Source: CAVXEF01 sp963827315
Lineage (GTDB): Bacteria; Planctomycetota; Phycisphaerae; Sedimentisphaerales; Anaerobacaceae
Assembly (NCBI GenBank): GCA_963827315.1
Contig: CAWHAL010000004.1
Location: forward strand, 310,001 to 374,000
Length of the DNA stretch: 64,000 bases
Direction of reading: 5' to 3'
The position numbers and the translations under genes are program-made. This document shows, in pieces, positions 49,592 through 58,808 of this stretch. The stretch's first letter is position 1. Each line of letters begins with the position of its first letter. The notes below the pieces were generated by a model. It was not told the DNA's origin. It did not search any database and worked only from the letters and a program-made list of their open reading frames with translations.

Positions 49592-52500
49592 ATGTCAGCA
49601 AAAAAGTCATTCTTTGTTTTACCTATTTTATCATTGATTTGCTTATTCAGCAGCATTTGCGGCACAGCCGAGGCAAAGTCGGTCTCCAAAATTGGTGGTT
49701 TCTCCACCGCTGATAACAGCACAATAGCGCCTACTAAAGAACTGATCCCTAACCAACAAGCAGGGGCCGTATCAGGGAGTACTTCCCCATACGTTGTGAG
49801 TACCGAAGTCCATAGAACTCAACAAGAAGGACAAGACTCCAACATTATCACGTTCAGTGAATTCCCGCTGGGTACGTATATCACAGACCAATACTCTAAT
49901 CGAGGGATTATTTTTGGAGGTGACAGTCCATTTATCAGTCCAGATGGGGCGAATCCTACCAGCCCAGTTTTATCAGGAACGCCGCTATTCCAAGGTGCAA
50001 TCGAAGGTAGATTTGTGAATCCGAATAACGGCATAACGCCAATTACCGTATCTTCGTTTTCTCTGGATGCGGGATATTTTGACGTGGTTGGAACGACACG
50101 CATCGAGTGGTTTGACCGATATGACAATAAACTGGGTGAACAAATAAACTCTGCTCTCGGTATTGAACATTTTGTTATCGAAGGGGGCGGCATTGCTCGC
50201 TGGCGATTTGCCATAATAACATCTGAGCCAGCCGGTTTTGCCATCGATAATGTGAGCATAGATTTTAGTCCTGTGGAACTTACCAAGGTTGACGATGTCG
50301 ATGATGGTAATTGTGTTGGGCCGGGTGATGAGATAAATTACAGGATTGATTACAACTATCCTGCTGGGCCGAATTACTTGGATATCAATGATGGCAATAT
50401 TATTGATTATTTACCACCTGAGATAGATTTTAACTCGGCCTCAGCCGGCGGGGTCTATGATTCCAATTCCAACACAGTTACTTGGTATATCGGAACCCTT
50501 CACCCTGGAGATAAAGGTTTTGTTACGCTGAAAGTCAAGGTGAAATGCGCTCAGCCGGGAATTACAATCACAAACTGCTGCGAGATAAAAAGCGGCGGCA
50601 TCGTCTACGACACTGCTTATGAACACACTCCCGTATGCAGTCCGACGCTTACAAAGATTGATGATGTGCCCAATGGCAGTTGCGTTGTGCCTGATGTTAA
50701 TATAACCTATAGCATCTGCTACGCTGCTAATGGCTACGGCGATACGAATGTTGTGATTATCGACTCCCTGCCAAATGAGGTGAACTATGTTTCATCGGAC
50801 CCGTGTGGATCTTATAATCCCGGCCCTCCTCGCACAGTTACGTGGTATATAGGCGACCTTCCACCCAATGGTTCCGACTGTTTTGAACTGGTCGTGCAGG
50901 TTAATACGAAGGCTGAGTCGCTTGGCACAATCACAAACTGCTGCAGAATGACAGGCGGCTGCATCGACATCAACGACTGCGAAAGCACCCGCGTTTGCTG
51001 CTGGTACAGACCTGTGATTTATGTGGATGCGAATGCTACGGGCAGTAACAATGGTACTTCTTGGGAGAATGCTTACAACTACCTTCAGGATGCACTCGAG
51101 GACGCACGGATGGGGGGTCCTTGCGCGGAGATATGGGTAGCTGCGGGGACGTATAAGCCGGATTGTAATTCAACCTTCCCCAGCGGCAGTGGCGACTTGA
51201 CGGCGACGTTTAGCCTGATTAACAATGTTGCCATTTATGGCGGATTTCCGCGAGGCGGAGGCGTATGGGAGAACCGCAATCCCAGTGCATACGAAACCAT
51301 CCTCAGTGGTGATATCGGCTGTAACAAAAACAGCGACCACGTGGTAACCGGAAGCAACACCAATGAAACGGCCGTACTGGACGGCTTTACCATTACGGGT
51401 GGCAATAATGAATACGCCGGCGGCGGGATGTACAACAGTAGCGGCAGCCCGACGATTACCAACTGCACGTTCAGTGGAAACTTAGCGGATTCCGGCGGTG
51501 GGATGTACAGTTCCGGCAATCCCACAATTATCAACTGCATATTCACTGGGAACTCGGCCTCGGGAGAGGATGGTGTCGGCGGTGGGATGTACAGTTCCGG
51601 CAATCCCACAATTATCAACTGCATATTCACTGAGAACTCGGCCATGGGACAGGAGGATTATGGCGGGGGGATGTACAGCTCCGGCAATCCCACGATTATT
51701 AACTGCATATTCACTGGGAACTCGGCAGACTACGGCGGCGGGCTGTATACCTACGGCAACCCAACGATTACCAACTGCACATTCAGCGGAAACACGGCGA
51801 ACTCCTATGGTGGCGGGATGTACAACTCGGGCGGCAGCCCTACGATTACCAACTGTATCCTGTGGGACAATACCGCTTCCAACGGACCCCAGATTTACAA
51901 TGGAGGCAGTCTCACCGTTGGCCACAGCGATATCCAGGGCAGCTGGGCGGGTCAGGGCAATATTAACAAGGACCCGCGTCTGACGGCAGATGGATATCAT
52001 CTGAGATGCTGGTGCTCACCATGCGTCGATGCCGGGACGAATACACCACCCGGCGGCCTGCCGCCGGAGGACATCGACGGCGAAGACCGGACAATAGATG
52101 GTAACTGCGATGGGGAAGCCATCGTCGATATGGGTGCGGATGAATATTATTTGGCAGATTGCAACATTCTGGCACGTGCGCATTGTCCGAACCCGGCCTG
52201 TGGGACGACAGATGTGCCAGTAGGTACAGTCCTTAGATGGTCACCTGGAAAGTACGCTGCTTTTCATGATGTATATTTAGGCGCTGATTTTAACGATGTA
52301 AACAATGCCAGCAGAACTGATCCGTGCGGCGTTCTCGTAAATCAGAACCAGGAACCTAACTACTATCCTGCTGCCAGCCTTATGGAATTCGACACAACTT
52401 ACTACTGGCGGATCGATGAGGTCAATAACAAAGTCGGGACACCGCCCGGCAGCCCATGGAAAGGCGATGTCTGGTGGTTCACAACAGCAAACTACCTTGT

Positions 52501-53995
52501 CGTGGAAGATTTTAATTCGTACATGAATACTAACGCTTTGAGGGCTGTATGGAGGAAGGTCGCCGGTTCGGCCGGTTCGCAAGTTTCCCTCGAGACTGCT
52601 ATCGTTCGCTCTGATAACTCGATGAAGTACGACTTCAACAATGTCAAATCACCATTCTATACAGAGGCCTCCGCTAATACCACAGGGCCGAATAGTCTTC
52701 AGGTCACCCAGGATTGGACAACAGCCGATATCAAATCGCTGGTGCTTTATTTCTATGGCAATGGGACTAATGCCGCCGAGAAGATGTATGTTGCTCTGAG
52801 AAGCACTGATAACAATTTGGCGGTTGTATATTACGGCGGCGACCCCAATAAGCCTTGGGAAGACCCCAATGACCTCAACGAACCGCAATGGCACGAGTGG
52901 AATATTGAGCTGAGTGATTTTAAGAAACCCAAAAATGTCAACGATGTCAACCTCAGCAATGTCAATAAGGTCTATATTGGCTTTGGCAACAGGGAAAACC
53001 CGGCTGCTGATGGTTCAGGTAGCGTATACTTTGACGATATCCGGCTGTATCCAACCAGATGCGTTGCTGCGTTTGCACCCGAGGGAGACTTGGATAATGA
53101 CTGCATTGTCGATTTCGTTGACGTTAATATTATGGCAGGTGACTGGCTCGATAGGGATGCTAACGGAAAGGGCGCCGACGCCACGCTGAAGGGTGGTGCT
53201 ACGTGGGTGAACGATGATGACCGCGGCTGGTGCGTCCAGCTTAATGGCGATAACGGCAATGACGACTGGGTCAATCTCGATGACAGCGATTTCAGCAATT
53301 TCCGCAACAAGACTATCGTATTTTGGGTAAAGATAAGGAACTACCCTCCGTGTGGTACGGATTACCAGTATATGTTCTACTTCTCCGATGAAAGCGAAAC
53401 CCCCTACCGTATATATTTTATGACAGACACAAGTAACGTAAGGGTACGCTTTGTTGGTGACTACTCTAAAGATTTTATAGCAGGGAAAAACAATTGGTGC
53501 CTTCTTGCTCTTTCGATAAAGGATACTGACGATGGTCTGTGCAAAGGTACGTTTTACGCCTTCAACGGTAATCCCCTCGATGGAGTGCATGATGTTAACG
53601 AATTTGTTGGTCGGCCGAGGCACTCCGGCGGCGCTATTGGTGTAAATTTAGGAAGCGAAAACGATGGTGCTGCTGGCCACATAAATGCGGTCTTCGATGA
53701 TTTCCGTGTCTACAACTACGCCCTGTCATGGGAGGAGATTATGTACCTCGCCGGAACGAGCGTTGGCAGTGGAGGAGATCCTGTGCCGCCTGATGATAAT
53801 TTGATGCTACTCCATTACACGTTCGACGAGGGAGCCGGCACTATTGCGGCGAATTCCAGCAACTATCAGTTTTATCGCCCATTGACATCTGTTGCTGAGC
53901 TGTACGATGAAGAGCCACAAGGCCAAAGAGCGGTTAATTTCAGGGACTTTGCTATCTTGGCGGATAACTGGCTTGAAGAGCGACGGTGGCCGTAA
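49592..53995 (+). CDS. Giant secreted multidomain protein: DUF11-like repeats, right-handed beta-helix, LamG-like and dockerin-like modules
   Basis: The 1467-aa protein starts after AAAGGAGGAG with a signal peptide ending GTAEA. Order (approximate residues): an anchor-type beta domain (85-225, NIITFSEFPLGTYITDQYSN); two DUF11-like modules (235-350, 353-465) each with a C-C pair; a right-handed beta-helix (470-860) with near-identical GGGMYSSGNPTIINCIFTGN turns; a fibronectin-like module (870-960, TYYWRIDEVNN); a carbohydrate-binding-like module (965-1155); a dockerin-like stretch GDLDNDCIVDFVDVNIMAGD; a LamG-like domain (1200-1420); and a C-terminal half-dockerin NFRDFAILADNWLEE. It is likely an exported, calcium-binding surface or polysaccharide-binding protein. 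No catalytic residues were recognised; lyase activity of the helix is possible. Confidence 0.88.
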   Translation: MSAKKSFFVLPILSLICLFSSICGTAEAKSVSKIGGFSTADNSTIAPTKELIPNQQAGAVSGSTSPYVVSTEVHRTQQEGQDSNIITFSEFPLGTYITDQYSNRGIIFGGDSPFISPDGANPTSPVLSGTPLFQGAIEGRFVNPNNGITPITVSSFSLDAGYFDVVGTTRIEWFDRYDNKLGEQINSALGIEHFVIEGGGIARWRFAIITSEPAGFAIDNVSIDFSPVELTKVDDVDDGNCVGPGDEINYRIDYNYPAGPNYLDINDGNIIDYLPPEIDFNSASAGGVYDSNSNTVTWYIGTLHPGDKGFVTLKVKVKCAQPGITITNCCEIKSGGIVYDTAYEHTPVCSPTLTKIDDVPNGSCVVPDVNITYSICYAANGYGDTNVVIIDSLPNEVNYVSSDPCGSYNPGPPRTVTWYIGDLPPNGSDCFELVVQVNTKAESLGTITNCCRMTGGCIDINDCESTRVCCWYRPVIYVDANATGSNNGTSWENAYNYLQDALEDARMGGPCAEIWVAAGTYKPDCNSTFPSGSGDLTATFSLINNVAIYGGFPRGGGVWENRNPSAYETILSGDIGCNKNSDHVVTGSNTNETAVLDGFTITGGNNEYAGGGMYNSSGSPTITNCTFSGNLADSGGGMYSSGNPTIINCIFTGNSASGEDGVGGGMYSSGNPTIINCIFTENSAMGQEDYGGGMYSSGNPTIINCIFTGNSADYGGGLYTYGNPTITNCTFSGNTANSYGGGMYNSGGSPTITNCILWDNTASNGPQIYNGGSLTVGHSDIQGSWAGQGNINKDPRLTADGYHLRCWCSPCVDAGTNTPPGGLPPEDIDGEDRTIDGNCDGEAIVDMGADEYYLADCNILARAHCPNPACGTTDVPVGTVLRWSPGKYAAFHDVYLGADFNDVNNASRTDPCGVLVNQNQEPNYYPAASLMEFDTTYYWRIDEVNNKVGTPPGSPWKGDVWWFTTANYLVVEDFNSYMNTNALRAVWRKVAGSAGSQVSLETAIVRSDNSMKYDFNNVKSPFYTEASANTTGPNSLQVTQDWTTADIKSLVLYFYGNGTNAAEKMYVALRSTDNNLAVVYYGGDPNKPWEDPNDLNEPQWHEWNIELSDFKKPKNVNDVNLSNVNKVYIGFGNRENPAADGSGSVYFDDIRLYPTRCVAAFAPEGDLDNDCIVDFVDVNIMAGDWLDRDANGKGADATLKGGATWVNDDDRGWCVQLNGDNGNDDWVNLDDSDFSNFRNKTIVFWVKIRNYPPCGTDYQYMFYFSDESETPYRIYFMTDTSNVRVRFVGDYSKDFIAGKNNWCLLALSIKDTDDGLCKGTFYAFNGNPLDGVHDVNEFVGRPRHSGGAIGVNLGSENDGAAGHINAVFDDFRVYNYALSWEEIMYLAGTSVGSGGDPVPPDDNLMLLHYTFDEGAGTIAANSSNYQFYRPLTSVAELYDEEPQGQRAVNFRDFAILADNWLEERRWP
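51494..51745 (+). repeat. 84-bp in-frame tandem repeat inside the beta-helix
   Basis: Three units start at 51494, 51578 and 51662, exactly 84 bp (28 codons) apart, sharing GGGATGTACAG and ATTATCAACTGCATATTCACT-type words with few differences. Related, more diverged units flank them (51414-51493 and 51746-51890). Confidence 0.9.
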
Positions 53996-54320
53996 TCAGC
54001 GGTGATAGAAGATGAGAGTGTGAGATTGCCGTGTTGCTTCGCTCCTCGCAATGATGTTCTGGATTCCGCGTCCCCGGCCTGCGGATTGTCGGGGCAGGCA
54101 GGTGTGGAACGACCCCAGATAACAACATTCCGGGACAGGCGGGCAAACTGCGTCCGATAAATCGGGCGGCAAAGTCAACGGTTTCGCTTTCCGTCGTAAA
54201 TTGCTGCGATTGCGACAGCGGCGTAAGCCATCTTGACGATTAAGAAAAGTCGCAGGCTGATTATACCGAATCTTTTGCAGGTGGGCTTATTTCCCTGATG
54301 CGAAGTAAGGAGTTTTCTGA
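53996..54320. other. Spacer with dispersed repeat (GCTTCGCTCCTCGCAATGA)
   Basis: No gene seen. 54032-54054 holds GTGTTGCTTCGCTCCTCGCAA followed by TGA, a word family common in spacers of many environmental bacteria. CGGCCTGCGGATTGTCGGGGC and CCGGGACAGGCGGGC words (54076-54146) are also repeat-like. Confidence 0.65.
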
Positions 54321-54791
54321 ATGGATGTATCCAATTCATTGCTTTCGCCGGTAGGTGCGCTGAATGAGCAGATAGCGAGGCAGATTTTTGACCTTCTGCC
54401 GGAGCGAGGGCCTGTTATGATAATTATGGACAGGGAAGGCCACTGCTGGCCCAGCGATTCCGAGCAATTCTCCAAGCTGAACATCAGCAAGGCGTTTCTG
54501 AAAGAGCTTTGCGGCAAAGTCGACGACGGCAGCGAGCCGATTGTAACGCAGGCAAATGATTGCAGCATCGTCGCGGCACAATTGGCAACGGAGCAGACCA
54601 ACTGCGGCTACGTATTGATTGCAATGCCGCAATACAGCCCGGAGTCAACTCTGGTGAATATCGACCTTGTCGAAATAGTGCTCAGCCAAATCAATCTGAT
54701 AGCCAAACTTATCGAGAAGAACAATCTCCTTTACGAACTTCAGATGAAACAGTTCAGCGTTTACGGCGGCGGCGAAACGCCGTCAAACTGA
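54321..54791 (+). CDS. Hypothetical protein, possible GAF-like sensor domain
   Basis: The 156-aa soluble protein has helix LSPVGALNEQIARQIFDLLP, strand VMIIMDREGHCWPSDSEQF, and later SIVAAQLATEQTNCGYVLIA with MPQYSPESTLVNIDLVEIVL and a C-terminal helix. The alternation of strands with a central Cys, and a terminal helix of the IDLVEIVLSQINLIAKLIEK type, resembles GAF or roadblock-like sensor domains. I do not recognise a family. It precedes the GH10-like gene by 181 nt on the same strand. Confidence 0.7.
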   Translation: MDVSNSLLSPVGALNEQIARQIFDLLPERGPVMIIMDREGHCWPSDSEQFSKLNISKAFLKELCGKVDDGSEPIVTQANDCSIVAAQLATEQTNCGYVLIAMPQYSPESTLVNIDLVEIVLSQINLIAKLIEKNNLLYELQMKQFSVYGGGETPSN

Positions 54792-54972
54792 TTCTTCTGT
54801 TCCAGACCTGCATTTTTCCCCCGTTCTGATTTCGTATTTGCTCAGATAATCCGTCCAAGTCGATATTGCTTTTGAGAACTTTGCTGCTATAATTCTCATC
54901 TTCGTATCCTTATGACGAACAGCAGGGCATCTGCGGCAGAGAAGAAAAAGAACCGTACAGTAGAGGGCGAAA

Positions 54973-56448
54973 GTGAAATTTCAGGTTTTCAAAGACGGCA
55001 AAGCGGTTGATGAATTTACTCCGTATGGTGCTTATCTTTTCGGGGCGGACGGAATCGCGATTCGTCAAGCCAAAATCACATTCAAAAACGGTCTTTTAGA
55101 GTGCAAAAAATCGAACGAGGACACGGCTGGACTGGCTCTACTGTGGCCTATCGATGGTTTTGGCAGGGTGCTTTTACCGACGACCGTCCTGCCTGAAAAG
55201 ACTCGACCATATAATCTGAACATCGAGATAGCCCGCGCAAAGCTGATGCAAATCATCAACAAGCGTGAGGACTGGTCCTTCTTTGACAACATAGAGGACC
55301 TGGCGAATTTGTCCGGGGCTGCGCAGGATTTGTTTATCGAGGCAATTCAAAACATTTCCGAGCCGGCGCTGGCCTCCAAACTGGCAGACGAATCGCTTGA
55401 AAAGGCCATCGTTTTTTCTGAGAAGATGGCAACGAAACGGGCGGAGTCGCTTTTTAAGGCCAGAAGCGACAGTCACGGCTTCGGCCGAGCGTGCCTCGGC
55501 TGCTGTGTAGAGCCTGCGGGAATAGCCAATCCGAGGTATGTCGAGAGACTGCTTGAGCTGTTTGGCTTTGTAACAGTCCCCATCAGTTGGGCGCAGATAG
55601 AGTCTAACAAAGGCATTTACGATTTTTCAAAAATCGACCCCTGTATCAATGTGCTGGCGAAAAAGAAACTGGTAATTGGTGCGGGTCCTTTGCTGTGTTT
55701 CTCGAAACAGTATCTTCCCGGCTGGCTGTTACGCAGCAAAGCCAGCTTTGAAAAGATACTCGAAGCGGCCTACCAGTTCGTTGCGAATGTGATTTCTCGT
55801 TACTCGGCTGCTGTCCGCGCTTGGCGGGTCGTGAGCGGTCTGAATGCCTTTAATCATTTCGGGTTCAGCTTCGAGCAGGTTTTGGAAATCAGCCGGGCAG
55901 CTATCATGGCCACTAAAGCAGCCAACAACAGAGCTATCAAGATAATAGAGGTCACCAATCCGTGGGGCGAGTACTATGCGACAATGCCGAATACCATTCC
56001 GCCATTGGTTTATTTAGATATGGTTATCCAGAGTGGAATCAATTTCGATGCGTTTGGATTGGCTATGCAGTTCGGCAGCAATCAGCCTGGGATGCACGTC
56101 AGAGATATGATGCAGATATCCGCGGTATTGGATTACTTTGCGTCCGTGGCGAAGCCGTTATATATAACCGGTCTGGAGGTTCCGAGCCGCAGTGGTGATG
56201 GTTTATACGACGGCAAAGTGGCCGGCGTCTGGCACGAACAGTGGGACCAGACCAACCAGCAGCGGTGGATTGAGCAGTTCTATAAGATAGCTCTTAGCAA
56301 GCCTTTTGTTGACGCGGTGAGCTATGCGAACCTTGCTGATACAAAAACTGCCGTCATAACCGGCAGTGGTCTGCTTGACGAACAGTTCGAGCCGAAGAAA
56401 TCGTTCGCCGCCTTGAAAAAAGTGCATGAAGCTATTTTCACGCGGTAA
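54973..56448 (+). CDS. GH10 xylanase-like TIM-barrel protein lacking the catalytic glutamates
   Basis: The 491-aa protein starts at GTG 54973 after AGAGGGCG and has no signal peptide. Residues 1-170 form an uncharacterised beta-rich and helical domain. From about 170 a GH10-like barrel follows: FGRACLGCCVEPAGIANPRY, FGFVTVPISWAQIESNKGIY (matching the N..KW...P..G.F pattern of GH10), GAGPLLCFSKQYLPGWLL, and GINFDAFGLAMQFGSN. The acid/base site, normally WDVVNE, reads WRVVSGLNAFN (about 280). The nucleophile site, normally ITELD, reads ITGLEVPS (about 397). Both Glu are missing, so xylanase activity is unlikely. A cytoplasmic carbohydrate-binding or regulatory role is inference. Confidence 0.8.
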   Translation: MKFQVFKDGKAVDEFTPYGAYLFGADGIAIRQAKITFKNGLLECKKSNEDTAGLALLWPIDGFGRVLLPTTVLPEKTRPYNLNIEIARAKLMQIINKREDWSFFDNIEDLANLSGAAQDLFIEAIQNISEPALASKLADESLEKAIVFSEKMATKRAESLFKARSDSHGFGRACLGCCVEPAGIANPRYVERLLELFGFVTVPISWAQIESNKGIYDFSKIDPCINVLAKKKLVIGAGPLLCFSKQYLPGWLLRSKASFEKILEAAYQFVANVISRYSAAVRAWRVVSGLNAFNHFGFSFEQVLEISRAAIMATKAANNRAIKIIEVTNPWGEYYATMPNTIPPLVYLDMVIQSGINFDAFGLAMQFGSNQPGMHVRDMMQISAVLDYFASVAKPLYITGLEVPSRSGDGLYDGKVAGVWHEQWDQTNQQRWIEQFYKIALSKPFVDAVSYANLADTKTAVITGSGLLDEQFEPKKSFAALKKVHEAIFTR

Positions 56449-56524
56449 TTTAATTTTTTGATTCTTAATTCTTAGTTCTTAATTTTTAATTCAAAATTAA
56501 AAATTCAATCAGTCGGCGCACCAG
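56449..56524. other. AT-rich spacer with inverted repeat
   Basis: TTCTTAATTCTTAGTTCTTAA words are followed by AATTTTTAATT CAAAATTAAAAATT (about 56479-56504), an inverted repeat that could act as a terminator after the GH10-like gene. Confidence 0.5.
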
Positions 56525-56923
56525 ATGAGAACCGATGAAACTGTCGAGCGCGGCGGCGCAGAGCGGAGCAGGATTCAGTTTTTCGCGTTTGCGATTGCTG
56601 TCTTTATCGCGGTCGTATTTTCGTGTTATTTTGCAGGTTGGCTTCTAAAGTCGCAGCAGCCCCCGCGTTTGGCTGCGCAAGCAGTCGCGGGGGCAGTCGA
56701 GCTGGAAGGCCGAATAAACCCGAATATTGCCTCAGTGGCTTCTCTGGCGAGACTGCCGCAGATAGGCCCCAGTCGAGCCGAGGCAATAATTGCGTACCGT
56801 GAGAGTATCAGCCGCGGCGACAACAGCAGGGCGGCTTTTCGCAACTGCGATGACCTGCAGAAAGTAAAGGGTGTCGGCCCTAAAACAGTAGAGAATCTGT
56901 GTAAGTGGCTGAAGTTTGAATAG
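56525..56923 (+). CDS. ComEA-like helix-hairpin-helix membrane protein
   Basis: The 132-aa protein has one membrane helix (about 19-41, FFAFAIAVFIAVVFSCYFAG), a short linker and a C-terminal double HhH domain: GRINPNIASVASLARLPQIG, PSRAEAIIAYRES and LQKVKGVGPKTVENLCKWLK. This is the architecture of ComEA, the periplasmic DNA receptor of natural transformation. Gene context here (SppA downstream) does not confirm competence, and no comEC was seen. A generic DNA-binding membrane protein is the safe reading. The sequence EGRINPNIAS replaces the usual G-x-INxN start. Confidence 0.85.
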   Translation: MRTDETVERGGAERSRIQFFAFAIAVFIAVVFSCYFAGWLLKSQQPPRLAAQAVAGAVELEGRINPNIASVASLARLPQIGPSRAEAIIAYRESISRGDNSRAAFRNCDDLQKVKGVGPKTVENLCKWLKFE

Positions 56924-56984
56924 GAACCCCATCAGGGGCGACCGATTTTGCATTCGGACGGTTGAGTATTGGAGGTAGAAGATT

Positions 56985-58775
56985 ATGAAAAGTTCGAAGA
57001 ATTTTGCCGCGAGGTTCATAATCGGACTGCTGGCCGTGATAGGAGGCCTGGCAGTTATCGCTTTTCTTGTTACGGTCATCAGCTTTATCGCAGTCGCACC
57101 TTCCCGTAAATCGATACCTGAGAAAGTGATTCTCGAAGTGGACTTCGAAAAGCCGCTGGTTGAGTATGTATCCGATGACCCGCTTGCCCGTGCTCTGCTG
57201 CGCGAAGTAACGACTGTTCGTGACGTGGTCGAGGCGCTGGAGCGTGCCTCAGCAGACGAGCGTGTCATCGGACTGGTAGCGAGGGTAGGCTCTGGGGGTA
57301 TGGGCCTGGCTGTGATTCAGGAGATACGTGACGTGGTCATGCGCTTTGCCGAGAGCGGAAAGTTCACGGTGGCTTATTCGGAGACATTCGGCGAGTTCGG
57401 CCCCGGCAACGGCGCTTATTACCTCGCAACAGCCTTTGATGAGATTTACCTGCAGCCCTCGGGTGATTTGAACCTGACGGGGCTGATGTATGAGACGCCG
57501 TTTCTTCGCGGGACGCTGGACAAGCTGCATGCTGAACCCCGAATGGACCATCGTGAGGAATACAAAAACGCAATGAATACGCTGACCGAGAGAAAGTATA
57601 ATCAGCCGCATCGTGAAGCGATTCAGGCTCTGATGAACTCACAGTTCCGCCAGATAGTAAGCGGAATAGCAGATGCTCGCGGTCTGGCCGATGAGGAGGT
57701 TATTGAGCTGATTAACAGCGCCCCTTTGTTAGGTGCCGAAGCGGTCGAGGCTGGTCTCGTGGATGAGCTTTTGTACCGTGACGAAGTCTATGAGCTGGTC
57801 AAGGCCCGGGCAAAAGATGCGGAGCTGCTGTACTTGGGCAGGTACTTGGAACGGGCCGGCGGACCGCACGAAAAAGGCGAGAAGATTGCGCTAATTTACG
57901 GTGTCGGCGGAGTGCATCGCGGCCGCAGCGACTATGACGCAATGTTTGGTTCGCAGTCGATGGGCAGCGACACGGTGGCTGCCGCCTTCCGGCAAGCGAC
58001 CGCCGACAAAAAAGTAAAGGCGATAGTGTTCCGCGTGGACTCGCCCGGCGGCTCATACGTCGCATCGGACACAATCTGGCGTGAGGTGGTCAGGGCCAAA
58101 GAGGCCGGCAAGCCTGTAATCGTTTCGATGGGCAACGTCGCCGGCTCAGGCGGATATTTTGTCTCGATGGCGGCGAACAAGATTGTCGCCCAGCCTGGCA
58201 CGATTACCGGCTCAATCGGAGTAGTTGTAGGCAAGTTGCTGACACGCGAGTTCTGGCTCAAACACACCGGTATCACCTGGGATGATGTAAACACCAGTGA
58301 CAACGCAACCTTATGGACTGGGACGCACGATTACTCGCCGCAACAGTGGAAGGAGGTGCAGGACTTTCTCGACCGGGTCTATGATGATTTTACTGTGAAG
58401 GTGGCAGAGGGTCGGCAAATGAGCGTGGGAGAGGTGCTCGATGTGGCAAAGGGACGCATCTGGACCGGTACCGATGCGAAGCAGCGAGGCCTGGTGGATG
58501 AGTTAGGAGGTTTTGACATGGCACTGCGGCTGGCGCGTACGGAGGCCGGCTTGGACCCCAACGCACCGGTTAAGGTAACGGTTTTTCCGCGTCCGAAGAA
58601 GCTGATTGAAGCGCTGCTCGAACGCGAGCCGTACAGCAGCGAATCCGAGGCGACAGTAGTCGCCGCCCGGCAGGTGCTGGAAAAGTTCAGGCCGCTGTGC
58701 GAATTAGCCAGCCAGATGGGTCTTCTCGAAAAAGAGGATGTGCTGCGTATGCCGCCGCTTGAGCTGGTGTGGTAA
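56985..58775 (+). CDS. sppA: Signal peptide peptidase SppA (67K type)
   Basis: SppA degrades cleaved signal peptides in the membrane. The 596-aa length indicates the duplicated, long form. The N-terminal helix is at about 9-35. The first half contains GNGAYYLATAFDEIYLQPSG and the general-base Lys in HREEYKNAMNTL (about 194). The second half contains IVFRVDSPGGSYVASDTIWR and the nucleophile Ser in SMGNVAGSGGYFVSMAANKI (about 387), then TITGSIGVVVGKLL. Both catalytic residues are present. It stands 62 nt after the HhH gene and 34 nt before a conserved hypothetical gene on the same strand. Confidence 0.95.
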   Translation: MKSSKNFAARFIIGLLAVIGGLAVIAFLVTVISFIAVAPSRKSIPEKVILEVDFEKPLVEYVSDDPLARALLREVTTVRDVVEALERASADERVIGLVARVGSGGMGLAVIQEIRDVVMRFAESGKFTVAYSETFGEFGPGNGAYYLATAFDEIYLQPSGDLNLTGLMYETPFLRGTLDKLHAEPRMDHREEYKNAMNTLTERKYNQPHREAIQALMNSQFRQIVSGIADARGLADEEVIELINSAPLLGAEAVEAGLVDELLYRDEVYELVKARAKDAELLYLGRYLERAGGPHEKGEKIALIYGVGGVHRGRSDYDAMFGSQSMGSDTVAAAFRQATADKKVKAIVFRVDSPGGSYVASDTIWREVVRAKEAGKPVIVSMGNVAGSGGYFVSMAANKIVAQPGTITGSIGVVVGKLLTREFWLKHTGITWDDVNTSDNATLWTGTHDYSPQQWKEVQDFLDRVYDDFTVKVAEGRQMSVGEVLDVAKGRIWTGTDAKQRGLVDELGGFDMALRLARTEAGLDPNAPVKVTVFPRPKKLIEALLEREPYSSESEATVVAARQVLEKFRPLCELASQMGLLEKEDVLRMPPLELVW

Positions 58776-58808
58776 CCGCCTTGCAGGGTTGTTTGAAGAA
58801 AGCAAAAT

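Noticed and set aside
51414..51890. Regular repeats that could suggest a CRISPR array
   Set aside because: They are in frame within the beta-helix and have no unique spacers. The period of 84 bp equals 28 codons.
51482..52000. Long open frame on the minus strand
   Set aside because: It is the antisense of the beta-helix repeats. It has no ribosome site and no family similarity.
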